A stretch of DNA of 11,243 nt, from positions 20,153 to 31,395 of the forward strand of contig DAXO01000056.1 of assembly GCA_002506425.1 (NCBI GenBank), given 5' to 3'. This document shows, one piece after another, positions 1 to 5,991 of this stretch (within the stretch, counting starts at the first letter, position 1; each line of letters begins with the position of its first letter). The position numbers and the translations under genes were made by a program. Under the pieces are notes generated by a model that made no database searches, was not told the DNA's origin, and worked only from the letters and a program-made list of their open reading frames with translations. The DNA is from Methanomassiliicoccaceae archaeon UBA480 (GTDB lineage Archaea; Thermoplasmatota; Thermoplasmata; Methanomassiliicoccales; Methanomethylophilaceae).

Positions 1-30
1 TTGACAATCAATTCAATATCGACAATCCGC

Positions 31-300
31 TCAGAATGTCTCGCCGATGAACTTGGATGTCTTCTGCATCTTGGGAATAGCCGCGTCGGCGATGCTCTTT
101 CCTTTTCCCACCTTGCTGCCAATCATGGCAAATGTCCTTTCCACCTGGGCGTAGGCCTCTTCCGGGGAGCTGAACGTGTCGACAGGGGCTGCGGATGAGC
201 GATGAAGACCGAGACCGACGGCGACGGCGATGACCGCTGCGGCCGCGACAACCACAACCACGATGGCTATGGCTACAATCGCTTTTATCTTACTATCCAT
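31..300 (-). CDS. Small single-pass membrane protein, unknown function
   Basis: An 89-residue protein. I place the start at the ATG at 300 (MDSKIK), not at the in-frame ATG at 360: an AGGT lies about 7 bases upstream of 300, and the 20 extra residues would be encoded across the putative operator at 329-351 and the likely transcription start. Residues 5-33 are a long run of I, V, A and G, a clear membrane helix (or uncleaved signal anchor), followed by a short basic patch (HRSS). The roughly 50-residue tail is soluble and probably amphipathic, with an acidic FSSPEEAYAQVE stretch and then a lysine-rich segment. I recognise no family. It is transcribed divergently from the zinc-ribbon/SPFH operon and shares its control region, so it may be co-regulated with it. 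That link is inference. Confidence 0.6.
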   Translation of the reverse strand: MDSKIKAIVAIAIVVVVVAAAAVIAVAVGLGLHRSSAAPVDTFSSPEEAYAQVERTFAMIGSKVGKGKSIADAAIPKMQKTSKFIGETF

Positions 301-328
301 TAGAAAACCTACTTGGGGTGTTTTACAG

Positions 329-351
329 ATATTGGATGTATAATCCAATAT
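329..351. promoter_or_regulatory. Perfect inverted repeat, 9-base arms with 5-base spacer (putative operator)
   Basis: Arms ATATTGGAT (329-337) and ATCCAATAT (343-351) are exact reverse complements around GTATA. The site lies about 20-40 bases on the minus-gene side of the TATA box at 366-377, where that gene's transcript should begin (near 345). This geometry fits repressor binding over the start site. No regulator is encoded nearby, so the binding protein is unknown. Confidence 0.5.
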
Positions 352-365
352 AGAATACATAGTAG

Positions 366-377
366 TTATTTATAAAA
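366..377. promoter_or_regulatory. Symmetric TATA box, possible bidirectional promoter
   Basis: TTATTTATAAAA contains the exact palindrome TTTATAAA (369-376), so TBP could bind it in either orientation. On minus it predicts a start near 345 and a leader of about 45 bases for the 89-residue protein. On plus it predicts a start near 399 and a leader of about 105 bases for the operon. A second, weaker AT-rich box for the operon could be AAAGATAATA (461-470). No start site can be proven from sequence. Confidence 0.45.
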
Positions 378-382
378 CTATG

Positions 383-398
383 TCTGGTTTCAACCAGA
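383..398. promoter_or_regulatory. Perfect inverted repeat, 7-base arms with 2-base spacer (putative operator)
   Basis: TCTGGTT (383-389) and AACCAGA (392-398) flank TC. The site begins six bases past the symmetric TATA box, on the operon side, and would lie between the box and a plus-strand start near 399. Its sequence is unrelated to the palindrome at 329-351, which suggests a different regulator. Confidence 0.45.
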
Positions 399-506
399 AG
401 GACCTAAATCGATTGTTCTCATAACTGCTTATTACATCGAATGAGAAAAGGTGCTGATGTAAAGATAATAAGGTTGCCCGCCTTACAGTATGATGGAGAA
501 TAAGGG

Positions 507-1439
507 ATGGCATTCAAGCTGTTCAAGAACGGTGACGAGCTCTACGAGGAAAGCAAGGAGCTCATCAAAAGGGGTGACTTCGCCAAAGCGCGCAGCACCC
601 TCGTCAAATCTATAGACAAGGACGGGGGCGTCGACGATGTCGCCGCCGTGCAGGTAGCTCTCATCGATCTCAGAGACCGCCTGACCAGCGTGTCGGCTTA
701 TCAGAATCTTCTCAACACCCTGAACAAGCTCGAATCGGCCAAAGAGGTGGATTTCGGACTGGACGTTCTGGACGTCGAGGAGCTGAAGACCGAGTGCTCC
801 CTGACGATAAGGAAGATCAACATACTGTCCGCCGGAGGAACCGGTCAAGCGCTCGTCGACAAGGGCAAGGAGCTGCAGAAGCTCGCGCAGGACTACCAGG
901 CCAAGATAGGGAACAGGAGCCTCCTGATCATCTCGCTCTTCAAGAAGGACACTTCCGTCACGGGGGAGACCGAGTTCTACAACCTCATGGCGGTCGCCTA
1001 CGAGACCATGGCCGACGGCGTCGTCTACGACAACCCGGCCCAGGCCGCCGAATACCAGCAGATCGCTGCAGGATACAGGCAGCAGAACGGGCAGTCCACC
1101 GAGGAGAACATGCGCAAGGTCAGGGCATACGCCGCCACCTGCACATGCTGGATCTGCGGGAGGATCGCCACGGGGGAAGGCATCCACTTCTACTCGGCCC
1201 CTGCCGACGTATCGCCGTCTCTGGAGGACAGATCGACGACCGCGGGCAAGACCAGGGCGGATGCCAAGCACATCTACATCTGCCGCGCGTGCTACACCGC
1301 GATATCCAACCGCTCCGACGAGATCTCCAAGGCGTACTACGACCAGGCCATGCAGCAGATGGCCGCCATGGAGGCGAGGCTCCAGGCCCAGATAGCGGCC
1401 CTCCAGAGCCAGATCTCCTTCGCCAGGATGAGAGACTGA
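507..1439 (+). CDS. TPR-like helical protein with C-terminal zinc-binding cysteine cluster
   Basis: A 310-residue protein and first gene of the five-gene operon. The ATG at 507 has GGAG (495-498) eight bases upstream. The ATGs at 490 and 493 are out of frame. Residues 8-75 read as TPR-like helices (a run such as ELIKRGDFAKARSTLVKSID). The middle is helical and alanine/glutamine-rich. A cysteine cluster follows: C212-x-C214-W-I-C217-G, then C259-x-x-C262 with an aromatic/acidic insert between, consistent with one structural zinc site. The end (about 275-306) is a short coiled coil rich in Q, A and M. No signal peptide or membrane helix is visible, so it is probably cytosolic. It ends four bases before the next gene. 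I do not recognise the family. TPR-like repeats and zinc knuckles suggest a protein-binding adaptor, but that is inference. Confidence 0.8.
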   Translation: MAFKLFKNGDELYEESKELIKRGDFAKARSTLVKSIDKDGGVDDVAAVQVALIDLRDRLTSVSAYQNLLNTLNKLESAKEVDFGLDVLDVEELKTECSLTIRKINILSAGGTGQALVDKGKELQKLAQDYQAKIGNRSLLIISLFKKDTSVTGETEFYNLMAVAYETMADGVVYDNPAQAAEYQQIAAGYRQQNGQSTEENMRKVRAYAATCTCWICGRIATGEGIHFYSAPADVSPSLEDRSTTAGKTRADAKHIYICRACYTAISNRSDEISKAYYDQAMQQMAAMEARLQAQIAALQSQISFARMRD

Positions 1440-1443
1440 TACG

Positions 1444-2988
1444 ATGGACGACATCGTGGAGCTGCGCTGCAAGTACTGCGGCGCGCCATTGGACCGCAAG
1501 GACATCGAGTCCGACTCCCCGTACATCACATGCCCGAGCTGCGGCACGACCCAGCAGCGCATGGACGCCAAGAAGTACATGGAGCAGATGATGGGGCAGA
1601 TCCAGAGCTGGATCGCCAGGACCATCCCGGGAGGATTCAGCCTCAGCCAGACCGAGAACGTGGATCCGATCGCGAGGCACAACATCTTCGTCAACAACAT
1701 CAAGCCGTGCGTGGACGTGGAGATCAACGAGTACAGGTTCGCCCTGAACGATGTGATCTCGTCTCCACTGATTGTCCTCCCCTTCAGCAAGGGGAAGCCG
1801 GCGAAGGCGTCCCATTCGTCCACCCAGGCGTTCGAGTTCGATGCCAAGCTCAAGAGCGTGTCCCCCATGGCAGTGGACGACGAGAGCAAGGCCGCCCTGA
1901 AGACGGGCGAGGGCATCGCCAACGCCTACGCCATGATCGTGAACAACTCCAAGCTCCTCACCGATACCACGCCGGGGCGCTTCGCGCTGATGGCCAACAA
2001 CTTCAAGGAATCTGCCGAGGCGATCAAGAAGAGCAAGGGCTACGAGGCCCTGGCATCGAGGCTGAACGCCCTGTCCGAGGTCTGCATGGCATCCGACATG
2101 GTCCTCAACGGAGACGCCCTCGGATGCTCGGCCAAGGCGGAGGCGGCCATGAACGCGCTGGAGAAGGCGAAGAGCGAGGTCCTCGCGAACCCGCGCCTCG
2201 CCATGACCCTCCGCGCCGTCGACCTCGAGATAGAGCAGTGCAAGACGCTGAAGAACGTGGCGGACATGGTCAACACCGGAAGGACGAAGGACCCCCTCAA
2301 GGTCCTGACCCTGATCACCGGGATCGCGGCCATAGAATACCCGTCGAACCCCAAGTGGGACCGCCTCCTGATGAAGGAGGACAGGGACTACGAGCTCTTC
2401 GGATACGTCAAGGACGTCGTGGCCGCCAAGAACGGCGGGACCATCCCCATATGCACCGGCGGAGGGGACGTGCTGTATCCGTTCTGGGATGTGGATCTGA
2501 ATTACAGCTTCACCACGGGATCCCTGTTCTCGAAGAAATCGGTGGTCGTCACCGAGGACCTGATGGTCCCCGCGACGTTCCCGATAAGCGCGGATGCGCT
2601 GTCGGATCCCCGCAGAGGGCTGACGGACATCTTCGCCGCCGCCCCCGAGAGCTCCATAATCAGCAAGCTGAAGGGGGAGGAGAGCAGCATAAGCGGCGGC
2701 GCCGGGATCGGAAGGCTCGCGGACTCCGCGGCGGAGAACTCGCCGGGATCCAGGACCGTGATCCTCCCGCTGTGCACCAAGATGGAGGCGGCGAGGCTGG
2801 TGGAGATGTATCTCGACCAGTGCTCCCGCACCCACTCCAAGCTCAAGCTCAGCAAACCCTGCGTGAAGAGGCTCGTGTACGTGCCCTGCACGCTGTCCGG
2901 AGGCAGGATAGTGCTTCCGGATTCGTTCAGAAGGATGGAACCCGCTGTCGTCAACGACATCGGAATGGACAGGCTCATCAAGATTTGA
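1444..2988 (+). CDS. Large N-terminal zinc-ribbon protein, unknown function
   Basis: A 514-residue protein. A clean zinc ribbon occupies residues 9-34: C9-K-Y-C12-G and C30-P-S-C33-G, the usual CxxCG pair separated by 17 residues. The remaining roughly 480 residues match no family I know. They include an alpha-helical middle (about 140-275, with KESAEAIKKSKGYEAL and similar), a hydrophobic/beta-rich part around 310-400, and a final mixed alpha/beta part. There is no signal peptide or obvious membrane helix. The gap to the upstream stop is four bases and to the next start nine bases, so it is cotranscribed. The CxxC ribbon resembles those in its neighbour at 507 and in the SPFH protein at 3913, suggesting a set of zinc-ribbon proteins acting together. 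No enzymatic motif is evident. Confidence 0.8.
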   Translation: MDDIVELRCKYCGAPLDRKDIESDSPYITCPSCGTTQQRMDAKKYMEQMMGQIQSWIARTIPGGFSLSQTENVDPIARHNIFVNNIKPCVDVEINEYRFALNDVISSPLIVLPFSKGKPAKASHSSTQAFEFDAKLKSVSPMAVDDESKAALKTGEGIANAYAMIVNNSKLLTDTTPGRFALMANNFKESAEAIKKSKGYEALASRLNALSEVCMASDMVLNGDALGCSAKAEAAMNALEKAKSEVLANPRLAMTLRAVDLEIEQCKTLKNVADMVNTGRTKDPLKVLTLITGIAAIEYPSNPKWDRLLMKEDRDYELFGYVKDVVAAKNGGTIPICTGGGDVLYPFWDVDLNYSFTTGSLFSKKSVVVTEDLMVPATFPISADALSDPRRGLTDIFAAAPESSIISKLKGEESSISGGAGIGRLADSAAENSPGSRTVILPLCTKMEAARLVEMYLDQCSRTHSKLKLSKPCVKRLVYVPCTLSGGRIVLPDSFRRMEPAVVNDIGMDRLIKI

Positions 2989-2997
2989 GGGATGTAG

Positions 2998-3366
2998 ATG
3001 ACGGAAGAGAAGGGAATGAACCCCAGGACCTGGAGCGCCATCGCTCTGGGAGCGCTCCTGATATCGGTCGCGCTCGGACTGATACTCTACTGGCAGACTG
3101 ACAGTCTGCTGAGCGCATTCGCAGCCATACTGCTGATTTTCGGCGCTTACATGGCGGTATCGAGCTTCTTCAGGAACGGCAGGAAGGACAGTTTCGGGCC
3201 CTCCGACGCGGACGCCTCCCTCGCAGGCGGGGTCATAGTCGCCGGAGTCGGTGCGACATGCCTCGTATGGGACGCCACCGGAGAGGTGACGATCACCGCA
3301 GCCGTGCTCATAATCATCGTGGCCGTCGTCGGAATAGTGATGGCCGTCAAGAACAGGAACGTGTGA
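2998..3366 (+). CDS. Small integral membrane protein, four predicted helices
   Basis: A 122-residue protein with four hydrophobic segments at about 12-31, 38-56, 75-92 and 98-116. The loop between helices 2 and 3 is polar and charged (FRNGRKDSFGPSDAD), and the C-terminus is basic (KNRNV). A short N-terminal tail carries acidic and basic residues. GAGGGATG overlapping the previous stop supplies the ribosome site. Family unrecognised. It is the only integral membrane protein in the operon and lies between the zinc-ribbon genes and the coiled-coil/SPFH pair, so it is the natural candidate for anchoring the complex to the membrane (inference). Confidence 0.8.
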   Translation: MTEEKGMNPRTWSAIALGALLISVALGLILYWQTDSLLSAFAAILLIFGAYMAVSSFFRNGRKDSFGPSDADASLAGGVIVAGVGATCLVWDATGEVTITAAVLIIIVAVVGIVMAVKNRNV

Positions 3367-3369
3367 AAG

Positions 3370-3906
3370 ATGGCAGTGGATGAGAAAGTCAGGTCCGAGA
3401 TGAAGAGCGAGATGTCCCTCACCGAGAGGATAGCCCTCTACATCCCGGGATACAGAGGATACAGGGAGAAGAACCTCCGCAGGGAGGAGGACAGGGCGGT
3501 CAGGAACGAGGTCGCCCGCGCGCTGCAGGGCACCAAATCCGAGCTCGGATCCATCCAGAGGGAGCTGGCGAGCCAGCCCGACCTCATGCTCGACGTCGAG
3601 AGGATAAGGACGAAGGTCGACACCTACGACGTCATGGTCAGGAAGGCCGTGAACGGATACTCCGCGTTCCACGCGGCGGTGAAGATCAGCGAGGACGACC
3701 TCGACGCGCTCGTGAAATGGGACGCGAAGCTGGTCGACGACATAGCCCTCCTCAGGGAGGCGACCACCGACCTCATGGACCACGTCGACAAGGGCGCAGC
3801 CACCAGGGAGGAGATCCGCAACCTCGAGAGGGGAGTGGACGCCATGATAGAGGCTTACGATCAGAGGGAGTCGGTCATGAAGGGATTCGCCGACGACAAG
3901 GAGTGA
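3370..3906 (+). CDS. Coiled-coil protein with IPGYRGYREK motif
   Basis: A 178-residue, highly charged, almost fully helical protein with no membrane segment. Residues 25-34 carry IPGYRGYREK, followed by an R/E-rich helix (to about 52) and long heptad-like helices. Around residues 96-125 lies NGYSAFHAAVKISEDDLDAL. From memory, both the GYRGYxxKExRRExD element and the YSxFxxAVKIxExxLDxL element recur in uncharacterised bacterial and archaeal proteins, some next to SPFH genes. I cannot verify that here. The gene starts three bases after the membrane-protein stop and ends six bases before the SPFH start. A helical polymer or PspA-like membrane-surface role is conceivable, but the sequence is not recognisably PspA. 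Confidence 0.8.
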   Translation: MAVDEKVRSEMKSEMSLTERIALYIPGYRGYREKNLRREEDRAVRNEVARALQGTKSELGSIQRELASQPDLMLDVERIRTKVDTYDVMVRKAVNGYSAFHAAVKISEDDLDALVKWDAKLVDDIALLREATTDLMDHVDKGAATREEIRNLERGVDAMIEAYDQRESVMKGFADDKE

Positions 3907-3912
3907 TGAGAC

Positions 3913-4995
3913 ATGGGAAAGAGCAATGTCGTGTTCTGGGAGAACCAGGGACCCGATGACATAATCTACGCGTACGAGCACGACGACCTGAGGACCCTGA
4001 CGTCGGTCACCGTCCCCGAGCATGCCGTCGCCATATTCGCCAGGGACGGCCAGCTGACAGGGGTTCTCGAGCCCGGAAGGCACATGATCACCTCGTCCAA
4101 CATCCCCTGGCTGACGAAGCTGTACAACCTCGCCCTCGGATACAAGGAGACCCCGTTCAAGGTGCAGATCATCTTCGTGTCGCTGAAGATATTCAACGGC
4201 AAGTGGGGCATCCGCGCCATGATCAAGGCCGCCCAGGGATACGACGTCCCGGTCACCCTCATGGCGAACGGCGACTACCAGTTCCGCATCGACAACGTCC
4301 CCGTGTTCTACACCCAGGTGCTCGGAGGACTCCAGTCCTACACCACCGGCGACGTGAACGCCTTCATGAAGAGCTTCATCAACGAGCAGGTCACCCAGCA
4401 GCTGGCGAAGCAGTACTACATGGAGGTCTACGGCGGGCTCGAGAAGGCCTCGACCACGACCAAGGTCATGATCGAGCAGTACTTCCAGCAGAGGGGCATC
4501 GAGCTGCTCTCGCTGAAGATCGCCGAGGTCCGCACTACCGAGGAGGACCAGAAGAAGATCTTCGAGTACCTTCAGTTCAGCAGCAGCAACGGAGAGGCGT
4601 TCAAGAGGTACGAGGTCATGGACAGGATGGCCGACGCCATAGGCAACTCCGAGGGAGGAGCGGCCATGGGAACCGGCATGCTCCTGTTCCCCCAGATGTA
4701 TCAGCAGCTCCAGCAGCAGCCCCTGTACGGAGTGCAGGGACAGCAGCAGGCGGCCGCCCAGCAGGCCCACAAGGTGCTCTGCCCGTACTGCGGATCGCCC
4801 AACGACTACCCGTACAAGTTCTGCAACAACTGCGGAAAGCCCTCGCCCCAGGCGCAGGCGCAGCCCCAGAACCCCCAGCCCGCCCCTGCCGGCGGAGCTG
4901 CGAAGTTCAGGAACTGCCCGTACTGCGGCCAGGACATCAGCGGCCTCCCGAAGACCCCCAAGTTCTGCCCGTACTGCGCCGAGCAGCTGTTCTGA
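3913..4995 (+). CDS. SPFH (band 7) protein with C-terminal double zinc ribbon
   Basis: A 360-residue protein. Residues about 20-235 form an SPFH/prohibitin-like domain: an LTSVTVPEHAVAIFARDGQL opening strand set, GVLEPGRHMI (the usual GxxxPGxH element), then a long helix with the KIAEVRTTEEDQKK segment. A Q-rich linker (about 260-287) follows, then two zinc ribbons: C290/C293 with C304/C307 and C335/C338 with C352/C355. The architecture resembles bacterial SPFH proteins of the YdjI or 'virion core protein' type. SPFH proteins oligomerise on membranes as scaffolds. There is no N-terminal hydrophobic anchor here, so recruitment may depend on the small membrane protein encoded at 2998. It is the last gene of the operon, with a hairpin eight bases after its stop. 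The family call is firm; the cellular role is inferred. Confidence 0.88.
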   Translation: MGKSNVVFWENQGPDDIIYAYEHDDLRTLTSVTVPEHAVAIFARDGQLTGVLEPGRHMITSSNIPWLTKLYNLALGYKETPFKVQIIFVSLKIFNGKWGIRAMIKAAQGYDVPVTLMANGDYQFRIDNVPVFYTQVLGGLQSYTTGDVNAFMKSFINEQVTQQLAKQYYMEVYGGLEKASTTTKVMIEQYFQQRGIELLSLKIAEVRTTEEDQKKIFEYLQFSSSNGEAFKRYEVMDRMADAIGNSEGGAAMGTGMLLFPQMYQQLQQQPLYGVQGQQQAAAQQAHKVLCPYCGSPNDYPYKFCNNCGKPSPQAQAQPQNPQPAPAGGAAKFRNCPYCGQDISGLPKTPKFCPYCAEQLF

Positions 4996-5002
4996 AACCC
5001 AA

Positions 5003-5019
5003 GCCGGGGCCTCCCCGGC
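5003..5019 (+). terminator. Hairpin terminator of the five-gene operon
   Basis: GCCGGGG (5003-5009) and CCCCGGC (5013-5019) form a perfect 7-base-pair stem with a CCT loop, eight bases after the SPFH stop codon. The downstream stretch is pyrimidine-rich (ACATTACCTTCTCTCATCC) but has no long T run, so termination may be partial. Confidence 0.5.
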
Positions 5020-5109
5020 ACATTACCTTCTCTCATCCTCCTTCGATCGACCTGTATTCACCTTCATCGGGCCGTACTGTCATCCAATCATGCATCCATC
5101 ATTTTCGAT

Positions 5110-5130
5110 TATCGTATTAATTATACGATA
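5110..5130. repeat. Inverted repeat, 8-base arms with 5-base spacer
   Basis: TATCGTAT (5110-5117) and ATACGATA (5123-5130) are exact reverse complements around TAATT. The site is about 75 bases upstream of the TATA-like box at 5201 and could be an operator for the transcript starting near 5228. The arm and spacer geometry resembles the palindrome at 329-351, but the sequence differs. Confidence 0.4.
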
Positions 5131-5139
5131 TCAGTAGAA

Positions 5140-5179
5140 TTATTACGAAATTCAACGAAATATGATAAGTTATTACGAA
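5140..5179 (+). repeat. Direct repeat TTATTACGAA, two copies 30 bases apart
   Basis: Identical decamers lie at 5140-5149 and 5170-5179, an exact 30-base offset (about three helical turns). A third partial copy, TTATTAC, occurs at 5227-5233. Same-face spacing upstream of a TATA-like box suggests tandem binding of one protein. AT-richness raises the chance of coincidence. Confidence 0.35.
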
Positions 5180-5190
5180 TAATACATCCA

Positions 5191-5224
5191 ATTGTCAAAA
5201 CTATTAAATACTGTGAATGACAAT
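5191..5224 (+). promoter_or_regulatory. TATA-like box framed by an inverted repeat
   Basis: CTATTAAATAC (5201-5211) is a plausible archaeal TATA box, predicting a start near 5228-5232. It is enclosed by ATTGTCA (5191-5197) and TGACAAT (5218-5224), an exact 7-base inverted repeat, as expected if a repressor blocks TBP/TFB. An unusually strong SD sequence, AGGAGGT, lies just downstream at 5234-5240. Confidence 0.45.
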
Positions 5225-5227
5225 CAT

Positions 5228-5441
5228 TATTACAGGAGGTAAGCAAACATCGGTAAACGTGAAGTAACCAGGATCTGCGGCGAGAATCGCTTCGACGGAA
5301 CGAGCACGGAGAAAGACGGGTCGATAGACGCTTGTCTCCGGTGTGTTTGTCGAACGGTTCGCAAGACTCGACTGATGACCGCGACAAACGATTTACCCTT
5401 CCCAAGGGGTTCTGGATTCTGTTTGGAAAAAGCTTTTTTCC
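5228..5441 (+). ncRNA. Candidate structured RNA or leader upstream of apt
   Basis: Five hairpins follow one another with few unpaired bases: 5280-5290 (GCGA-GAA-TCGC); 5291-5304 (TTCG/CGAG); 5305-5312 with 5335-5343 (CGGAGA/TCTCCG, extended past a bulge); 5345-5352 with 5382-5389 (GTTTGTCG/CGACAAAC), extended by CGGTT/GACCG after an AA bulge; and 5396-5408 (CCCTT-CCC-AAGGG). The region ends with the palindrome AAAAAGCTTTTT plus one more T, a possible terminator. With the promoter near 5201 this fits a separate RNA of about 210 bases or a regulatory leader for apt. I do not recognise a known family (not tRNA, 5S, SRP or RNase P as far as I can see). One competing reading: a 72-codon open frame from 5249 to 5467, correctly placed after AGGAGGT but starting with ATC, not ATG/GTG/TTG. 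Confidence 0.35.
5421..5441 (+). promoter_or_regulatory. Possible short-leader promoter of apt
   Basis: GGAAAAAGCTTTTTTCC is centred about 31 bases upstream of the apt ATG at 5464. The same AGCTTT core appears in the tRNA-Thr promoter in this window. It could be a TATA box giving a nearly leaderless apt transcript, or the T-rich end of the upstream RNA, or both. Confidence 0.35.
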
Positions 5442-5463
5442 CATCATCCGATTCGATGGCTGT

Positions 5464-5991
5464 ATGAAAGAGCTCAAAGACTTCGTCACTGAGATTCCCG
5501 ACTTCCCGAAGGAGGGCATCATCTTCAGGGACGTCACCACCATCCTCAGCGATCCCGAAGGCCTCCACATGGCGATAGACGGCCTCGTCGATATGATGAA
5601 GGATGTCGATTTCGATCTGGTCCTGGGTTCCGAGTCCAGGGGATTCATCTTCGGGGCCCCCGTCGCCTATGCGATGAACAAGGGTTTCATCCTCGTCAGG
5701 AAGAAGGGCAAGCTCCCCAGGGAGACGATCTCCGAGAGCTACGCGCTGGAATACGGCACCGCGACCCTCGAGATGCACAAGGACGCCATCAAGCCCGGAC
5801 AGAAGGTCGTCATCATCGACGACCTCGTTGCTACCGGCGGAACGACCGAAGCGGTCATCCGGATGGTCGAGCGCGAAGGCGGGAAGGTAGTCAAGATCGG
5901 ATTCGTCATCGAGCTCGCCGGCCTCAAGGGAAGGGAGAAGCTCAAGGGATACGATGTGGACTCCCTGATCATCTACGAGGGGAACCGATGA
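5464..5991 (+). CDS. apt: Adenine phosphoribosyltransferase-type enzyme
   Basis: A 175-residue protein, the normal length for Apt, which joins adenine to PRPP to form AMP in purine salvage (cytosol). The N-terminus KDFVTEIPDFPKEGIIFRDV (residues 5-24) is the hallmark opening of Apt. LGSESRGFIFG (54-64) matches the family's G(I/S)E(A/S)RGF element. The PRPP loop is VVIIDDLVATGGT (115-127), with the DD pair at 119-120. I chose the ATG at 5464 because it starts exactly where homologues do. An upstream TTG at 5332 would add 44 residues that do not look like Apt. Its stop overlaps the next ATG (ATGA, 5988-5991). Related PRTases such as xanthine or other type-I enzymes cannot be fully excluded, because substrate specificity is not proven by these motifs. 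Confidence 0.87.
   Translation: MKELKDFVTEIPDFPKEGIIFRDVTTILSDPEGLHMAIDGLVDMMKDVDFDLVLGSESRGFIFGAPVAYAMNKGFILVRKKGKLPRETISESYALEYGTATLEMHKDAIKPGQKVVIIDDLVATGGTTEAVIRMVEREGGKVVKIGFVIELAGLKGREKLKGYDVDSLIIYEGNR

Noticed and set aside
1530..3101. A 523-codon plus-strand frame overlapping the 514-residue protein
   Set aside because: It is rich in R, G, P and H, a frame-shifted shadow of the strong codon bias. The competing frame has a clean zinc ribbon and operon spacing.
1120..4770. A 1216-codon open frame on the minus strand antisense to the operon
   Set aside because: It crosses several well-supported plus-strand genes, and its product is a monotonous L/V/G/D/H-rich sequence typical of antisense frames opened by biased GC-rich codons. 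No family motif is visible.
5332..5463. Extension of apt to an upstream TTG at 5332
   Set aside because: The added 44 residues do not resemble any Apt N-terminus and overlap the hairpin region. The family start fits the ATG at 5464.
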